Positions 9,860 to 19,353 of a DNA stretch of 64,000 bases are shown piece after piece. Each line of letters opens with the position of its first letter. Position 1 is the first letter of the stretch. Source of the DNA: Brachybacterium ginsengisoli (lineage in GTDB: Bacteria > Actinomycetota > Actinomycetes > Actinomycetales > Dermabacteraceae); the NCBI RefSeq assembly GCF_002407065.1, contig NZ_CP023564.1, forward strand, positions 2,604,001-2,668,000, read 5' to 3'. The notes under the pieces were generated by a model. It ran no database searches and was not told where the DNA came from. It saw only the letters and a list, made by a program, of their open reading frames with translations. Both the position numbers and the translations under genes were made by a program.

Positions 9860-10455
9860 CAGGCGCCGGTGCCGGCGGCGAGGGCCTCACGGCGCAGCCG
9901 CAGACCGTCCTTGACGTTGACCGCGCCCGACCACACGGTCAGGACCACGGCCAGGAGCATCAGCGCGAGGCCGATCCAGCGCGCCGGGCCCCACCACAGC
10001 TCGAAGGGGATCAGGCAGAAGGTGATCGCGATCGTCTGGACCATGGTCTTGGCCTTGCCCGCCATGTTCGCGGGCAGCGCTCCGTACTTGAGGATGGTGA
10101 AGCGCATGACGGTGATGCCGATCTCGCGCACCAGGATCAGCACCGTCATCCACCACGGCACGTAGTCCCAGACCGACAGCATGATCAGCGCCGCCCCGGT
10201 CATCGCCTTGTCCGCGATGGGATCCATGATCTTGCCGAAGTCGGTGATCAGGTTGCGGCTGCGGGCCAGATGCCCATCCGCGAAGTCCGTGATCATCGCG
10301 AGCACGAACACGCCCGCGACCAGGAGCCGTCCCGGGACCGAGTCCGCGTGGAGCACCGCGAGGACCACGAGCACGGGGACCATCGCGCACCGCACCATGG
10401 TGAGGATGTTGGCGATGTTCCAGAGCGGGACCTCGGCGGTGCGCGGTGCGGTCAT
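9859..10455 (-). CDS. pgsA: CDP-diacylglycerol-glycerol-3-phosphate 3-phosphatidyltransferase
   Basis: A membrane enzyme that makes phosphatidylglycerol phosphate from CDP-diacylglycerol, the first step to PG and cardiolipin. It has 198 residues with four to six membrane segments. The CDP-alcohol phosphotransferase motif DG-x2-AR-x8-G-x3-D-x3-D is intact: DFADGHLARS, then GKIMDPIADK. CdsA, which makes its substrate, is also in this window. It precedes cinA with a one-base overlap. Confidence 0.93.
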   Translation of the reverse strand: MTAPRTAEVPLWNIANILTMVRCAMVPVLVVLAVLHADSVPGRLLVAGVFVLAMITDFADGHLARSRNLITDFGKIMDPIADKAMTGAALIMLSVWDYVPWWMTVLILVREIGITVMRFTILKYGALPANMAGKAKTMVQTIAITFCLIPFELWWGPARWIGLALMLLAVVLTVWSGAVNVKDGLRLRREALAAGTGA

Positions 10456-10536
10456 CTGTGGCTCCTGGGCTGGGTGGGTTCTGAGGTCGTCACGGGCGAT
10501 CGTGCGGAAGGGGCGAGGTGCGGCGGAGACGGGCGA

Positions 10537-13455
10537 TCAGCGCCCGGTGAGGCTCCACGCGTCCTCGCCCTCCTCGCCGGAGTCGTCGTCGTAGTAGTCG
10601 ATCGCCGGCTCGGAGTCGTCCTCGGCCAGCGGGTCGCTGCCGTACCGGTCCTGGGAGGCGTCCGCGCCCTCGGCCTCCACCGGGGTTCCCGGGGTCTGGT
10701 CGACGGCGTCGTCCCCGCCGTAGGGCGCATCGCCCTCGGCGGCAGGGGCATCCTCGCCGCGGATGCGGGCGATGGCGGTGCCGAGCTCGTCCGGGTGGAC
10801 GAGCACGTCGCGGGCCTTGGATCCCTCCGAGGGGCCGACGATCTCGCGGGACTCGAGCAGGTCCATCAGGCGACCGGCCTTCGCGAAGCCCACGCGGAGC
10901 TTGCGCTGCAGCATGGAGGTCGAGCCGAACTGCGTGGTGACCACGAGCTCCGCCGCCTGCAGCAGCACATCGAGATCATCGCCGATGTCGTCGTCGATCT
11001 GCTTCTTCTCGGCGACGACCTGGACGTCCTCGCGGTAGTTCGGCTTCATCTGGGTCTTGACGTGGTCGACGACCTTGTGGATCTCCGACTCGTTGACCCA
11101 GGCGCCCTGGACGCGCATCGGCTTGGCCTTGCCCATGGGATGGAACAGGGCGTCGCCCTGGCCGATGAGCTTCTCCGCGCCGACGGAGTCGAGGATGACG
11201 CGCGAGTCCTGGAGCGACGAGGTCGCGAAGGCGAGACGGCTGGGCACGTTGGCCTTGATGATGCCGGTCACCACGTCGACCGAGGGACGCTGCGTGGCGA
11301 GGATCAGGTGGATGCCCGCGGCGCGCGCCAGCTGGGTGATGCGCTGGATCGACGCCTCGACGTCGCGCGGGGCGACCATCATGAGGTCCGCGAGCTCGTC
11401 GACCACGACCAGCAGGTACGGGTACGGGGCCAGGCGCCGCTCGCTGCCCGCGGGCACCTTGACCTCGCCGGCGCGAACGGCCTTGTTGAAGTCGTCCACG
11501 TGCTTGAACCCGAAGGCGGCGAGGTCGTCGTAGCGCGCGTCCATCTCCTTGACGACCCACTCGAGGGCCTCGGCGGCCTTCTTGGGGTTGGTGATGATCG
11601 GCGTGATCAGGTGCGGGATGCCCTCGTAGATGGTCAGCTCGACCCGCTTGGGGTCGACCAGCACCATGCGCACCTCCTCCGGGGTGGAGCGCATCAGGAT
11701 CGAGGTGATCATGCCGTTGATGAAGCTCGACTTGCCCGAGCCGGTGGCGCCCGCGACCAGCATGTGCGGCATCTTGGCGAGGTTCGCGACGACATAGCCG
11801 CCCTCGACGTCCTTGCCCACGCCCATCACCAGCGGATGCTCGTTGCGTCGGGCCACCGAGCTGCGCAGCACGTCGCCGAGCGCGACCGTCTCGCGGTCGG
11901 TGTTGGGGATCTCGATGCCGATCGCCTTCTTGCCGGGGATCGGCGAGAGGATCCGCACGTCGGCGCTGGCCACGGCGTAGGAGATGTTCTTGTCCAGGGC
12001 CGTGACCTTCTCGACCTTGGTGCCCGGGGAGAGCTCGACCTCGTAGCGGGTGACCGTCGGCCCGCGGGAGAATCCGACCACCTCGGCATCGACCTTGAAC
12101 TGCTCGAAGACCTCGGTGAGCGCGGCGACGACCTGGTCGTTCGCCTCGGAACGGGTCTTGTGGGGCGGACCCTCCAGCAGGAACGAGGACTCCGGCAGGG
12201 TGTAGACCACGTCGCCCGCGAGCTCGAGCTGCTCCCCCGCCCGGGGCAGATCGCCCAGCGGCGGCGGGACCAGGTCCGGCTTCTCCTCCGGGGCAGGCTT
12301 CGCCGCCGGGGCCTTCGCAGCGGCCGACGGGATCGCGGCTGTGCGACCGGCACCCTTGGCTTCGGTGGACATCGGAGTGGTGGCCTGCCCGGCGGCGCCC
12401 GGGCCGGGGAAGGTCTTGGCGCGATGGTTCTCGTCCTCGACGACGTCGAAGACCTCGTCGGCGTCCTCGGGCGCGCCACGGCGCGATGCGGCGCGACGGC
12501 TCTTCTTCCCGCTCTTCACCTTCCCGGCGGCGGCTGCCGCGTCCTCGTCGACACCCTGCTCGAAGGCCTCGTCCCCGGCGTATCCGAAGGCCTCGTGGTC
12601 GCGCTCGGCGTCCTCCGCCTTCTCCTTGCGGGTGCGCCGACGAGTCCGACCTGCCGGCTGAGCCTCGGTGGCCTGGTCGTGCACGGCAGGGTCGACGCGA
12701 CGAGGGCGCATGCCGAAGGCGACGCGCTCCTCGTCCTCCTCGACGCCGCTGCCCACCATGACCTCGTAGACGCCGCGCACGCGGGAGGGGATCGACTCCA
12801 CCGGGGTGGCGGTGAGGACCAGGATGCCGAAGGCGATCAGCACCGAGTGGAGCACGATGACCGCGACCGGGGGCACCAGCGCCTCGAGCGGGGCGGCGGC
12901 GAGGTAGCCCAGCACACCGCCGCCGCGGGCGAGCGCGCCGATGCCGTCCGCCGGCGCGGGCAGGCGGGCCGAGACGGAGGCGATCGCCGAGATGGCGGTG
13001 AGCAGGATCCCGATGCCGATGGCGATGCGGGAGTTGGCCCGCACCTGGTCGGGACGACGGAACATCCGCAGCGCCCAGCCGGCTGCCAGCAGCGGGATCA
13101 CCATCGAGGAGATGCCGAAGGTGCCGGCCACCACCGTGTGGACCGCGCCGAAGACCGGACCGGCGGACTGCCACCACTCGACGACGGCGACGAGCGTCGC
13201 GATCGCCAGCAGGAACATCGCATAGCCGTCACGACGCTGCTCGGGCTCGACCTCCCAGCGCTGCACGCCGATCGAGCGGACCATGCCGCCGACCATGCGA
13301 GCGATCGCCAGATAGCCGGAGCGCACAGCGCGCACCGGAAGAGGGAGCGTCGAGGGATCGTTCGCCGCGGAGCCCTTGGTGCGCGAGGTACCGGCAGCAG
13401 AGGTCCGCGAGGAGCCTTTCGACGCACGTGCGGGGGAAGACGTACGTGTCGCCAT
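10537..13455 (-). CDS. ftsK: DNA translocase FtsK
   Basis: 972 residues. FtsK is a septum-anchored hexameric DNA pump that clears chromosomes from the division plane. The order is: short basic N-terminus; four or so membrane helices (about residues 55-220); a variable acidic/Lys/Pro linker; beta domain; alpha motor domain with Walker A AGATGSGKSS and Walker B VDEL; and a winged-helix gamma domain that reads KOPS (LLQAAELVVTTQFGSTSMLQ). The tail ends in an acidic stretch. I chose ATG 13455 (MATRTSSPA). XerC is encoded near the other end of the window. Confidence 0.97.
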   Translation of the reverse strand: MATRTSSPARASKGSSRTSAAGTSRTKGSAANDPSTLPLPVRAVRSGYLAIARMVGGMVRSIGVQRWEVEPEQRRDGYAMFLLAIATLVAVVEWWQSAGPVFGAVHTVVAGTFGISSMVIPLLAAGWALRMFRRPDQVRANSRIAIGIGILLTAISAIASVSARLPAPADGIGALARGGGVLGYLAAAPLEALVPPVAVIVLHSVLIAFGILVLTATPVESIPSRVRGVYEVMVGSGVEEDEERVAFGMRPRRVDPAVHDQATEAQPAGRTRRRTRKEKAEDAERDHEAFGYAGDEAFEQGVDEDAAAAAGKVKSGKKSRRAASRRGAPEDADEVFDVVEDENHRAKTFPGPGAAGQATTPMSTEAKGAGRTAAIPSAAAKAPAAKPAPEEKPDLVPPPLGDLPRAGEQLELAGDVVYTLPESSFLLEGPPHKTRSEANDQVVAALTEVFEQFKVDAEVVGFSRGPTVTRYEVELSPGTKVEKVTALDKNISYAVASADVRILSPIPGKKAIGIEIPNTDRETVALGDVLRSSVARRNEHPLVMGVGKDVEGGYVVANLAKMPHMLVAGATGSGKSSFINGMITSILMRSTPEEVRMVLVDPKRVELTIYEGIPHLITPIITNPKKAAEALEWVVKEMDARYDDLAAFGFKHVDDFNKAVRAGEVKVPAGSERRLAPYPYLLVVVDELADLMMVAPRDVEASIQRITQLARAAGIHLILATQRPSVDVVTGIIKANVPSRLAFATSSLQDSRVILDSVGAEKLIGQGDALFHPMGKAKPMRVQGAWVNESEIHKVVDHVKTQMKPNYREDVQVVAEKKQIDDDIGDDLDVLLQAAELVVTTQFGSTSMLQRKLRVGFAKAGRLMDLLESREIVGPSEGSKARDVLVHPDELGTAIARIRGEDAPAAEGDAPYGGDDAVDQTPGTPVEAEGADASQDRYGSDPLAEDDSEPAIDYYDDDSGEEGEDAWSLTGR

Positions 13456-13727
13456 GGCCCCGATCGTACCGTCCCGGGCCCGCCGCGCCCGGGAGGCGAC
13501 CCGCACGGCCCCGTCGTCCCAGGCAGGGATCACAGCTCCCAGGCCGGGGCGGACGGGAGGCGCCGGGTCGGCGCGGGGCGGGCGGGGAGGCCTTTCCGGC
13601 GGAGGATCCGGTCGACCAGGGGCGCCGTGGCGGCCACTGCGGCCATATCGGCATGCTCACCGCCAGGACGCCAGTACCCGACCACCGATGACGGCGCGGC
13701 CTCAGCAGCACGTCGACCCGGGGAGGA

Positions 13728-15422
13728 TCAGGACTCGATGACGATCGGGATGATCATCGGGCGGCGGCGCAGGCGCTGGCCGACGTACCGGCCCACCACG
13801 CGGCGCATCACCTGCTGCAGCTGGTGGGTGTCGTGGCGGTCGGTCTGGTCGGCGACCGCCTTCTCGAGGGCCTTGATGATCTCCGGGCGGATCTTCTCGA
13901 ACACCTGGGCGTCCTCGGCGACGCCGCGGGCATGGATCTCCGGGCCGGCGATCAGCGCACCGGTCTCGGAGTTGACCACGGCGAACAGGGAGATGAAGCC
14001 CTCGTCGCCCAGGATCCGCCGATCCTTGAGGTCCGCCTCGGAGATCTCGCCGACGCTGGAGCCGTCGACGTAGACGTATCCGTTGGGCAGCTCCCCGACC
14101 GTCGTCGCGATCCCGTCCTTCAGATCCACGACGTGGCCGTCCTTCGCCAGCACGATCCGCTCCCGCGGCACCCCGGTCCTCTCGGCGATCCGGCCGTTGG
14201 CGATGAGGTGGCGCACCTCGCCATGGATCGGCATGACGTTCCGGGGACGCACGATGTTGTAGCAGTACAGCAGCTCGCCCTCGCTGGCGTGCCCCGAGGT
14301 GTGCACCTTCGCGTTGCCCTTGTGGACCACCTCGGCACCCAGCGCCATCAGGCCGTTGACCACACGGAACACGGCGTTCTCGTTCCCCGGGATGAGGGAG
14401 GAGGCGAGGATGACGACGTCTCCCGGCCCCACGCTCACGCGGTGGTCACGGTTCGCGATCCGGCCCAGCGCCGCCATCGGCTCGCCCTGGCTGCCGGTGC
14501 ACATGAGCACCACCTGGTCATCGGGCAGGCCGTCGATGCGCCTGACGTCGATGAGGGTGTCGTCCGGGACGTGCAGATAGCCCATCTGCTCCGCGATGCC
14601 CATGTTCCGCACCATGGACCGGCCCACGAAGGCGACCTTCCGACCGTGCGCCGCCGCGGCGTCCAGCACCTGCTGGACGCGGTGGACATGGCTGGAGAAG
14701 GAGGCCACGACGATCTTCTGGTGAGCTCGCGCGAAGATCGTGTCCAGGGTCGGGCCGATCTCCTGCTCGCCGACGGTGAAGCCGGGGACCTCGGCGTTGG
14801 TCGAATCGGTCATGAACAGGTCGACCCCGGCCTCGCCGAGACGGGCGAAGGCGCGCAGGTCGGTGATCCGACCGTCCAGCGGCAGCTGGTCCATCTTGAA
14901 GTCGCCGGTGTGCAGCACCGTCCCGGCCGGCGTGGACACGTGCACGGCGAGAGCGTCGGGGATGGAGTGGTTGACCGCCACGAACTCGCAGTCGAACGGG
15001 CCGAAGCTCTCCTGCTGCCCCTCCGCCACCGCGAAGGTGTACGGCCGGATGCGGTGCTCCTTGAGCTTCGCCTCGATGAACGCGAGCGTGAGCTGGCTGC
15101 CCACCAGTGGGATGTCCGGCTTCCGACGCAGCAGGTACGGGACGGCCCCGATGTGGTCCTCGTGGCCGTGCGTGAGCACGATCGCGGCGACGTCGTCGAG
15201 CCGGTCCTCGAGGAGGTCGAAGTCGGGCAGGATCAGATCGACTCCGGGCTGGGAGTACTCCGGGAAGAGGACGCCGCAGTCGACGATCAGCAGCCGACCC
15301 TCGAACTCCAGCACGGTCATGTTGCGGCCCACGTCGCCGAGCCCGCCGAGCGGGACGATGCGCAGCGTCCCCTCGGGCAGCGGCGGCGGGAGCGGGAGAC
15401 GCCGGGCGAAGACGGTGGACAT
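13728..15422 (-). CDS. rnj: Ribonuclease J
   Basis: 564 residues, a metallo-beta-lactamase/beta-CASP ribonuclease with 5'-3' exo- and endonuclease activity on mRNA and rRNA precursors. The zinc motif THGHEDHIGAVPY (HxHxDH) is near residue 85. It also has HTGDFKMD and the beta-CASP segment with SFSSHVHRVQQ and HTSGHASEGEL. It lies 67 bp downstream of dapA, the usual actinobacterial dapA-rnj pair. The 272 bp between its stop and the ftsK start hold no gene I can support. Confidence 0.96.
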   Translation of the reverse strand: MSTVFARRLPLPPPLPEGTLRIVPLGGLGDVGRNMTVLEFEGRLLIVDCGVLFPEYSQPGVDLILPDFDLLEDRLDDVAAIVLTHGHEDHIGAVPYLLRRKPDIPLVGSQLTLAFIEAKLKEHRIRPYTFAVAEGQQESFGPFDCEFVAVNHSIPDALAVHVSTPAGTVLHTGDFKMDQLPLDGRITDLRAFARLGEAGVDLFMTDSTNAEVPGFTVGEQEIGPTLDTIFARAHQKIVVASFSSHVHRVQQVLDAAAAHGRKVAFVGRSMVRNMGIAEQMGYLHVPDDTLIDVRRIDGLPDDQVVLMCTGSQGEPMAALGRIANRDHRVSVGPGDVVILASSLIPGNENAVFRVVNGLMALGAEVVHKGNAKVHTSGHASEGELLYCYNIVRPRNVMPIHGEVRHLIANGRIAERTGVPRERIVLAKDGHVVDLKDGIATTVGELPNGYVYVDGSSVGEISEADLKDRRILGDEGFISLFAVVNSETGALIAGPEIHARGVAEDAQVFEKIRPEIIKALEKAVADQTDRHDTHQLQQVMRRVVGRYVGQRLRRRPMIIPIVIES

Positions 15423-15489
15423 CGGAACCTCCGAGCGCGGGGAACGGGTGGACCTGGTCGGACGGACGGGCCTCGCGGGCCGGGCGTGC

Positions 15490-16398
15490 TCAGAGCAGTC
15501 CGGCGGCCTCCAGCGCGGCGGCGAGGGCGCGCACCTGATCCTGATCGGCCGGCACGTGGGGGCCGCGCATCGCGGCGTGGGGCAGCACGCCCTGCAGGTG
15601 CAGTGCGGCTTTGGCCGCCACCGCGCCGGGCATGTGGCCCATGATCGCCTCGACGACGGGGACGAGTCGATGATGGGCAGCGCGGGCGGCGACGAGATCG
15701 GACCGGTCCACGGCCTCGATCATCGCCTTCTCCACGTCGCCGGAGACCTGGCTGACCACCGAGACGATGCCGGCGGCGCCGATCGAGAGCCACGGGAGGT
15801 TCAGCGCGTCCTCGCCGGAGTAGTAGGCCAGATCCGTGCGCTCCATGACCCGCGAGGCCTGCTGCAGATCGCCCTTGGCGTCCTTGACCGCGAGGATTCG
15901 GGGGTTCTCCCCCAGCCGCAGGATGGTCTCGTAGGCCAGCGGGATGCCGGAGCGGCCCGGGATGTCGTAGAGCATCACCGGGAGGTCGGTCGAGTCCGCG
16001 ACCGCGGTGGTGTGCGCGATGACCCCGGCCTGGCTGGGCTTGGAGTAGTACGGCGTGACGACGAGCAGGCCGTCGACGCCGAGCTTCGCGTGCTCGCGGG
16101 CGAGATCGATCGAATGGGCGGTGTCGTACGTGCCCACTCCGGCGATCACCGTGATCTCGGGCCCGACGGCCTCGCGGACCGCACGGGCCAGGTCGAGCTT
16201 CTCGACGTCGGTGAGGGTCGGGGCCTCGCCGGTGGTGCCGGAGACGACGATCATGTCGTGCCCGTGCTCGACGACGTGCCGGGCGAGCTGCTGGGCCGCG
16301 TCGAGGTCCACAGCGTGGCCGTCCTCGGTGAGCGGGGTGACCATGGCGGTCCCCACCGCGCCGAACGGCCGCGCCGGGCTCTGGTCGGTGCTGGTCAT
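15490..16398 (-). CDS. dapA: 4-hydroxy-tetrahydrodipicolinate synthase
   Basis: DapA condenses pyruvate and aspartate semialdehyde, the first committed step to DAP and lysine. It has 302 residues with a TIM barrel. Seen: GTTGEAPTLT (substrate-binding Thr pair), VVTPYYSKP, MLYDIPGRSG (catalytic Tyr) and ILAVKDAKGD (Schiff-base Lys about residue 168). It starts 55 bp after the end of the AsnB-CofE-like gene, on the same strand, so the two are probably one transcript. Confidence 0.97.
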   Translation of the reverse strand: MTSTDQSPARPFGAVGTAMVTPLTEDGHAVDLDAAQQLARHVVEHGHDMIVVSGTTGEAPTLTDVEKLDLARAVREAVGPEITVIAGVGTYDTAHSIDLAREHAKLGVDGLLVVTPYYSKPSQAGVIAHTTAVADSTDLPVMLYDIPGRSGIPLAYETILRLGENPRILAVKDAKGDLQQASRVMERTDLAYYSGEDALNLPWLSIGAAGIVSVVSQVSGDVEKAMIEAVDRSDLVAARAAHHRLVPVVEAIMGHMPGAVAAKAALHLQGVLPHAAMRGPHVPADQDQVRALAAALEAAGLL

Positions 16399-16453
16399 GA
16401 GATCCTCCCGAAAATGCTCTGCTGTCCGGAGCCTAGACCAGATCCGAGCTCGT

Positions 16454-19198
16454 TCACCGCTGTGTCGCGGTGCCGAGATCCACCAGGACCGCCATCGGGG
16501 TGCGCTGACGGCCCTGACCCAGCGGGTTGTCGGCGAAGGTGGCCTCGAGGTTCTCGTGCGGCGTCGCGACGTCCGAGCCCAGCACGTTGCGGCCGATGTC
16601 GTTGGCGTCCATCACCACGGTGCCCACGAAGCTGTCCCGGAGGGCGGCGGGGATGTCCGCGCCGCGGATCGCGGCGGAGATCCGCGCGGAGACCGCGTCC
16701 GGATCCTTCGGCGGCAGCTTGGCGGAGACGTTCGAGGGGAAGGCCGAGTACGGGGTGGGGCCGTCGATGGCGCGCACGTTGGCGCCGACGACCTCGTAGA
16801 AGAGTCCCTTGCGGCCGACGGCCTTGCCCGCGGCACCCGCGGCCGAGGCCGCCAGGACGCGGGGCAGTCCGACCTCTCGGATCGCGAGCTCCATGGTGGT
16901 CGGGTCGCCCAGGCCGATGCCGGCCGGGGTGCGGCTGACGAAGCGGCTGAGGACCTTCGCCGAGCGACGCGGCTTGACCTCCCAGGTGAACCAGGAGCGG
17001 CCCTGCGAGATAGCGATGATCTTCTCGCTGATCACGAAGTACCACGGGACGCCGGCGGGCGATGCATCCTCGGGGAGGTCGGCGGCGAAGCGCTCGACCC
17101 GCTCGCGGACGAGCTTCTCGATGTCGTCGCCGCGGGCGACCAGCTCGGTCTGCAGCGGGAAGCGGCGCCAGGTGTGGCCGTCGGCCTCGGAGACCAGGTC
17201 GAGCTCCTTGCCGGGGTTGGCGAGGTGGTCGCTCTTGGGCTCCTCGACGGTCTCCTCCGGAGCCGGGGCGAGGACCGGGGCGGGTGCCCCGGCGGCCTCG
17301 GCCGAGCCGCCGAGGGCGCGGACGGCCCCGTCGGCATCGTCGAAGAAGGTGCGCATCCACAGCTCGACGTTCAGCAGGCGCCAGAACATGAGCGTGCCGT
17401 GGTTCTCGGGGTGCGCGATGTAGTCGTCGAACAGCGCCAGCACGCTCGCGGCATCGAAGTAGGGTCGCGAGGCGAAGGACGGCGAGGCGAAGATCTCGCG
17501 CAGCTGCGGGGCGATGTTCCGGAACCACTCCCCCTCCGGGGTGGTGAAGCCGATCTTGTTGCGGCGCTTGGAGATCATGTCGGGGAGGATCCCGAACATG
17601 GACTCGCGCAGGATCCGCTTGTTCCAGCCGTCGTGGATGATCGCGGACTCGTCGAGCGAGAAGAGGAACTTCAGCAGCTCCTTGTCGACGAAGGGGACGC
17701 GCCCCTCGATGCTGAAGCGCATCGTGTTCTTGTCCTCGTAGCGCAGCAGCGACGGCAGCGAGGAGCGGAAGGTGTCCTCGAGCAGGCGCTCCTTGAGGTC
17801 GTCCTGGACCGAGGAGACCTTCTCGCCGCTGTGCTCGGCGACGAAGCCCGAGTTCAGCAGCGCCTCGATCGGGACAGAGGTGCGGCCGGAGAACTTCGTC
17901 CGGGCGAGCTTGCGCAGGATGTCGCGCGAGCCGACGACCTCGCTGGCGAGCTCCTTGAAGCGCTTCTGCTTCCGCAGCTGACGGAGGTAGACGTAGAAGT
18001 ACGGGTTGTACCCGGCCATCATCTCGTCGGCGCCCTGGCCGTCCAGCAGCACGGTGACGTGCTGGCTGGCCTCGCGCATCACGGCGTACTGGGCGTACGG
18101 GCCGGTGGAGATGATCGGCTCCTCCTGGGTGCGCACGAAGTCGTGCACGTCCTCGAGGAAGGCGCCGGGCTGCGGCGTGATCTTGTGCGCGGTGATCTGG
18201 CCCTTGTTGTCCTCCAGCAGCGCGTCCACGTAGCGCTCCTCGTCGTTCGAGGAGTTCGGGAAGACGGCCGAGAAGGTGTTCTGACGGGAGCCGACGGCGC
18301 TGTAGCGCTCGTCCTCGGGCTGGTCGCGCAGGTGGCGGGCGATCACGGCGGCGACCGCGGAGGAGTCCAGGCCGCCGGAGAGCGAGGTGCCGACGGGCAC
18401 CTCGGACTGCAGGCGCAGGCGCACCGACTCCTGGAAGCGCTCGCGGTACTCGTCGACCACGGACTCGTCGTAGGGACGGCTGGGGCGCGCGGCGATCTCG
18501 CGCAGCTCCTCCTGGAGCCGGGTGAAGGACGAGACCTCGGTGCCGTCGGCGCGGATCTCGAGCACCTGGCCGGCCATCAGGCGGCTGACCCCCGCGAAGA
18601 AGGTCTGGGAGTCGTCGTCCTGGACCCGGAACTTCAGGTAGCGGTAGACCGCCCGGTCGTCCGGCGCGGCCTCGAACACGCGCGCCGCCAGCAACGAGCG
18701 GATCTCGGAGCCGAACACCACGCGCGGGGAGTCGGCTCCCTCGGCCGCGGGATCGATCCAGTAGTAGAGGGGCTTGATGCCGAAGTGGTCGCGGGCGATG
18801 GTGACGGTGCCCGTCTCCGCGTCGTGGATCGCGAAGGCGAACATGCCGTTGAAGCGGTCGTAGGCGGCGGTGCCCCACTCCGCGTGCGCCTCGAGGAGCA
18901 CCTCGGTGTCCGAGTCGGTGCGGAAGGTGTGGCCGAGCTGCTCGAGCTCGGTGCGCAGGTCGAGGTAGTTGTAGGTCTCGCCGTTGTAGATGATCGTGTA
19001 GCGGCCGTCGGCCGTGGTCATCGGCTGCGCACCGTGCTCGCGGTCGATGATCGCGAGGCGGCGGTGGGCCAGGCCGATCTGGTCGTCGACGAAGAGGCCT
19101 TCGCCGTCGGGACCGCGGTGGGCCAGCGCACCGCTCATGCGGCGGGCGATGCCCTCGGTGTCAGCACCGAATCCGTAGGTACCGGCGATTCCGCACAT
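16454..19198 (-). CDS. Asparagine synthetase (AsnB-type) fused to a CofE-like glutamate-ligase domain
   Basis: 914 residues, about 280 longer than AsnB. Residues 1-170 are a class II glutaminase: Cys2 nucleophile in MCGIAG, RRLAIIDREHG, NGETYNY. Residues about 210-620 are the ATP-dependent synthetase: SLSGGLDSSAVAA P-loop, DGQGADEMMAGY, SIEGRVPFVDKEL. A Pro/Ala/Glu linker (about 620-670) leads to a region (about 675-880) that resembles bacterial F420-0:gamma-glutamyl ligase-like proteins: VPWYFVISEKIIAISQGRS, TPAGIGLGDPTTMELAI, GRKGLFYEVVGANVRAIDGP, VVMDANDIGRNVLG. No F420 genes are nearby. AsnB relatives such as LtsA amidate DAP in peptidoglycan, and dapA follows directly, so I infer a wall-precursor role. 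The true substrate is unknown. The ATG must be at 19198 because Cys2 has to follow it. Confidence 0.85.
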   Translation of the reverse strand: MCGIAGTYGFGADTEGIARRMSGALAHRGPDGEGLFVDDQIGLAHRRLAIIDREHGAQPMTTADGRYTIIYNGETYNYLDLRTELEQLGHTFRTDSDTEVLLEAHAEWGTAAYDRFNGMFAFAIHDAETGTVTIARDHFGIKPLYYWIDPAAEGADSPRVVFGSEIRSLLAARVFEAAPDDRAVYRYLKFRVQDDDSQTFFAGVSRLMAGQVLEIRADGTEVSSFTRLQEELREIAARPSRPYDESVVDEYRERFQESVRLRLQSEVPVGTSLSGGLDSSAVAAVIARHLRDQPEDERYSAVGSRQNTFSAVFPNSSNDEERYVDALLEDNKGQITAHKITPQPGAFLEDVHDFVRTQEEPIISTGPYAQYAVMREASQHVTVLLDGQGADEMMAGYNPYFYVYLRQLRKQKRFKELASEVVGSRDILRKLARTKFSGRTSVPIEALLNSGFVAEHSGEKVSSVQDDLKERLLEDTFRSSLPSLLRYEDKNTMRFSIEGRVPFVDKELLKFLFSLDESAIIHDGWNKRILRESMFGILPDMISKRRNKIGFTTPEGEWFRNIAPQLREIFASPSFASRPYFDAASVLALFDDYIAHPENHGTLMFWRLLNVELWMRTFFDDADGAVRALGGSAEAAGAPAPVLAPAPEETVEEPKSDHLANPGKELDLVSEADGHTWRRFPLQTELVARGDDIEKLVRERVERFAADLPEDASPAGVPWYFVISEKIIAISQGRSWFTWEVKPRRSAKVLSRFVSRTPAGIGLGDPTTMELAIREVGLPRVLAASAAGAAGKAVGRKGLFYEVVGANVRAIDGPTPYSAFPSNVSAKLPPKDPDAVSARISAAIRGADIPAALRDSFVGTVVMDANDIGRNVLGSDVATPHENLEATFADNPLGQGRQRTPMAVLVDLGTATQR

Positions 19199-19223
19199 GG
19201 GACGAGTCCTTTCGAGGGGGACG

Positions 19224-19297
19224 GCTCCCGCACCTGGTCGCAGCGCGGGAGCGCGGGGACGTGCCGACGTCCGAAGACGCGTGGACGGGCCAGGTGC
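19224..19297 (-). promoter_or_regulatory. Leader of the AsnB-CofE gene with two mutually exclusive hairpins
   Basis: In the minus-strand leader, GCTCCCGC/GCGGGAGC (19224-19231 and 19245-19252) can pair, while GCACCTGG (19230-19237) can instead pair with 19290-19297. The two pairings share bases, the layout of an attenuator. Each stem is only 8 bp in GC-rich DNA, so chance is not excluded. Confidence 0.25.
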
Positions 19298-19353
19298 GGC
19301 CGCCCGAGCCTATCAACGGCGGCGGTCGCTCCGAGGCAGGCGCGACGTGATTC

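Noticed and set aside
13229..13711. Minus-strand open frame spanning the gap between rnj and ftsK
   Set aside because: It overlaps the ftsK start in another frame and is Arg/Pro/Gly-rich without motif or ribosome site.
16454..18500. F420 biosynthesis as the role of the CofE-like domain
   Set aside because: No cofC, cofD, fbiC or F420-dependent enzyme is in the window, and the sequence is closer to the bacterial CofE-like proteins than to FbiB/CofE. Not disproved for the whole genome.
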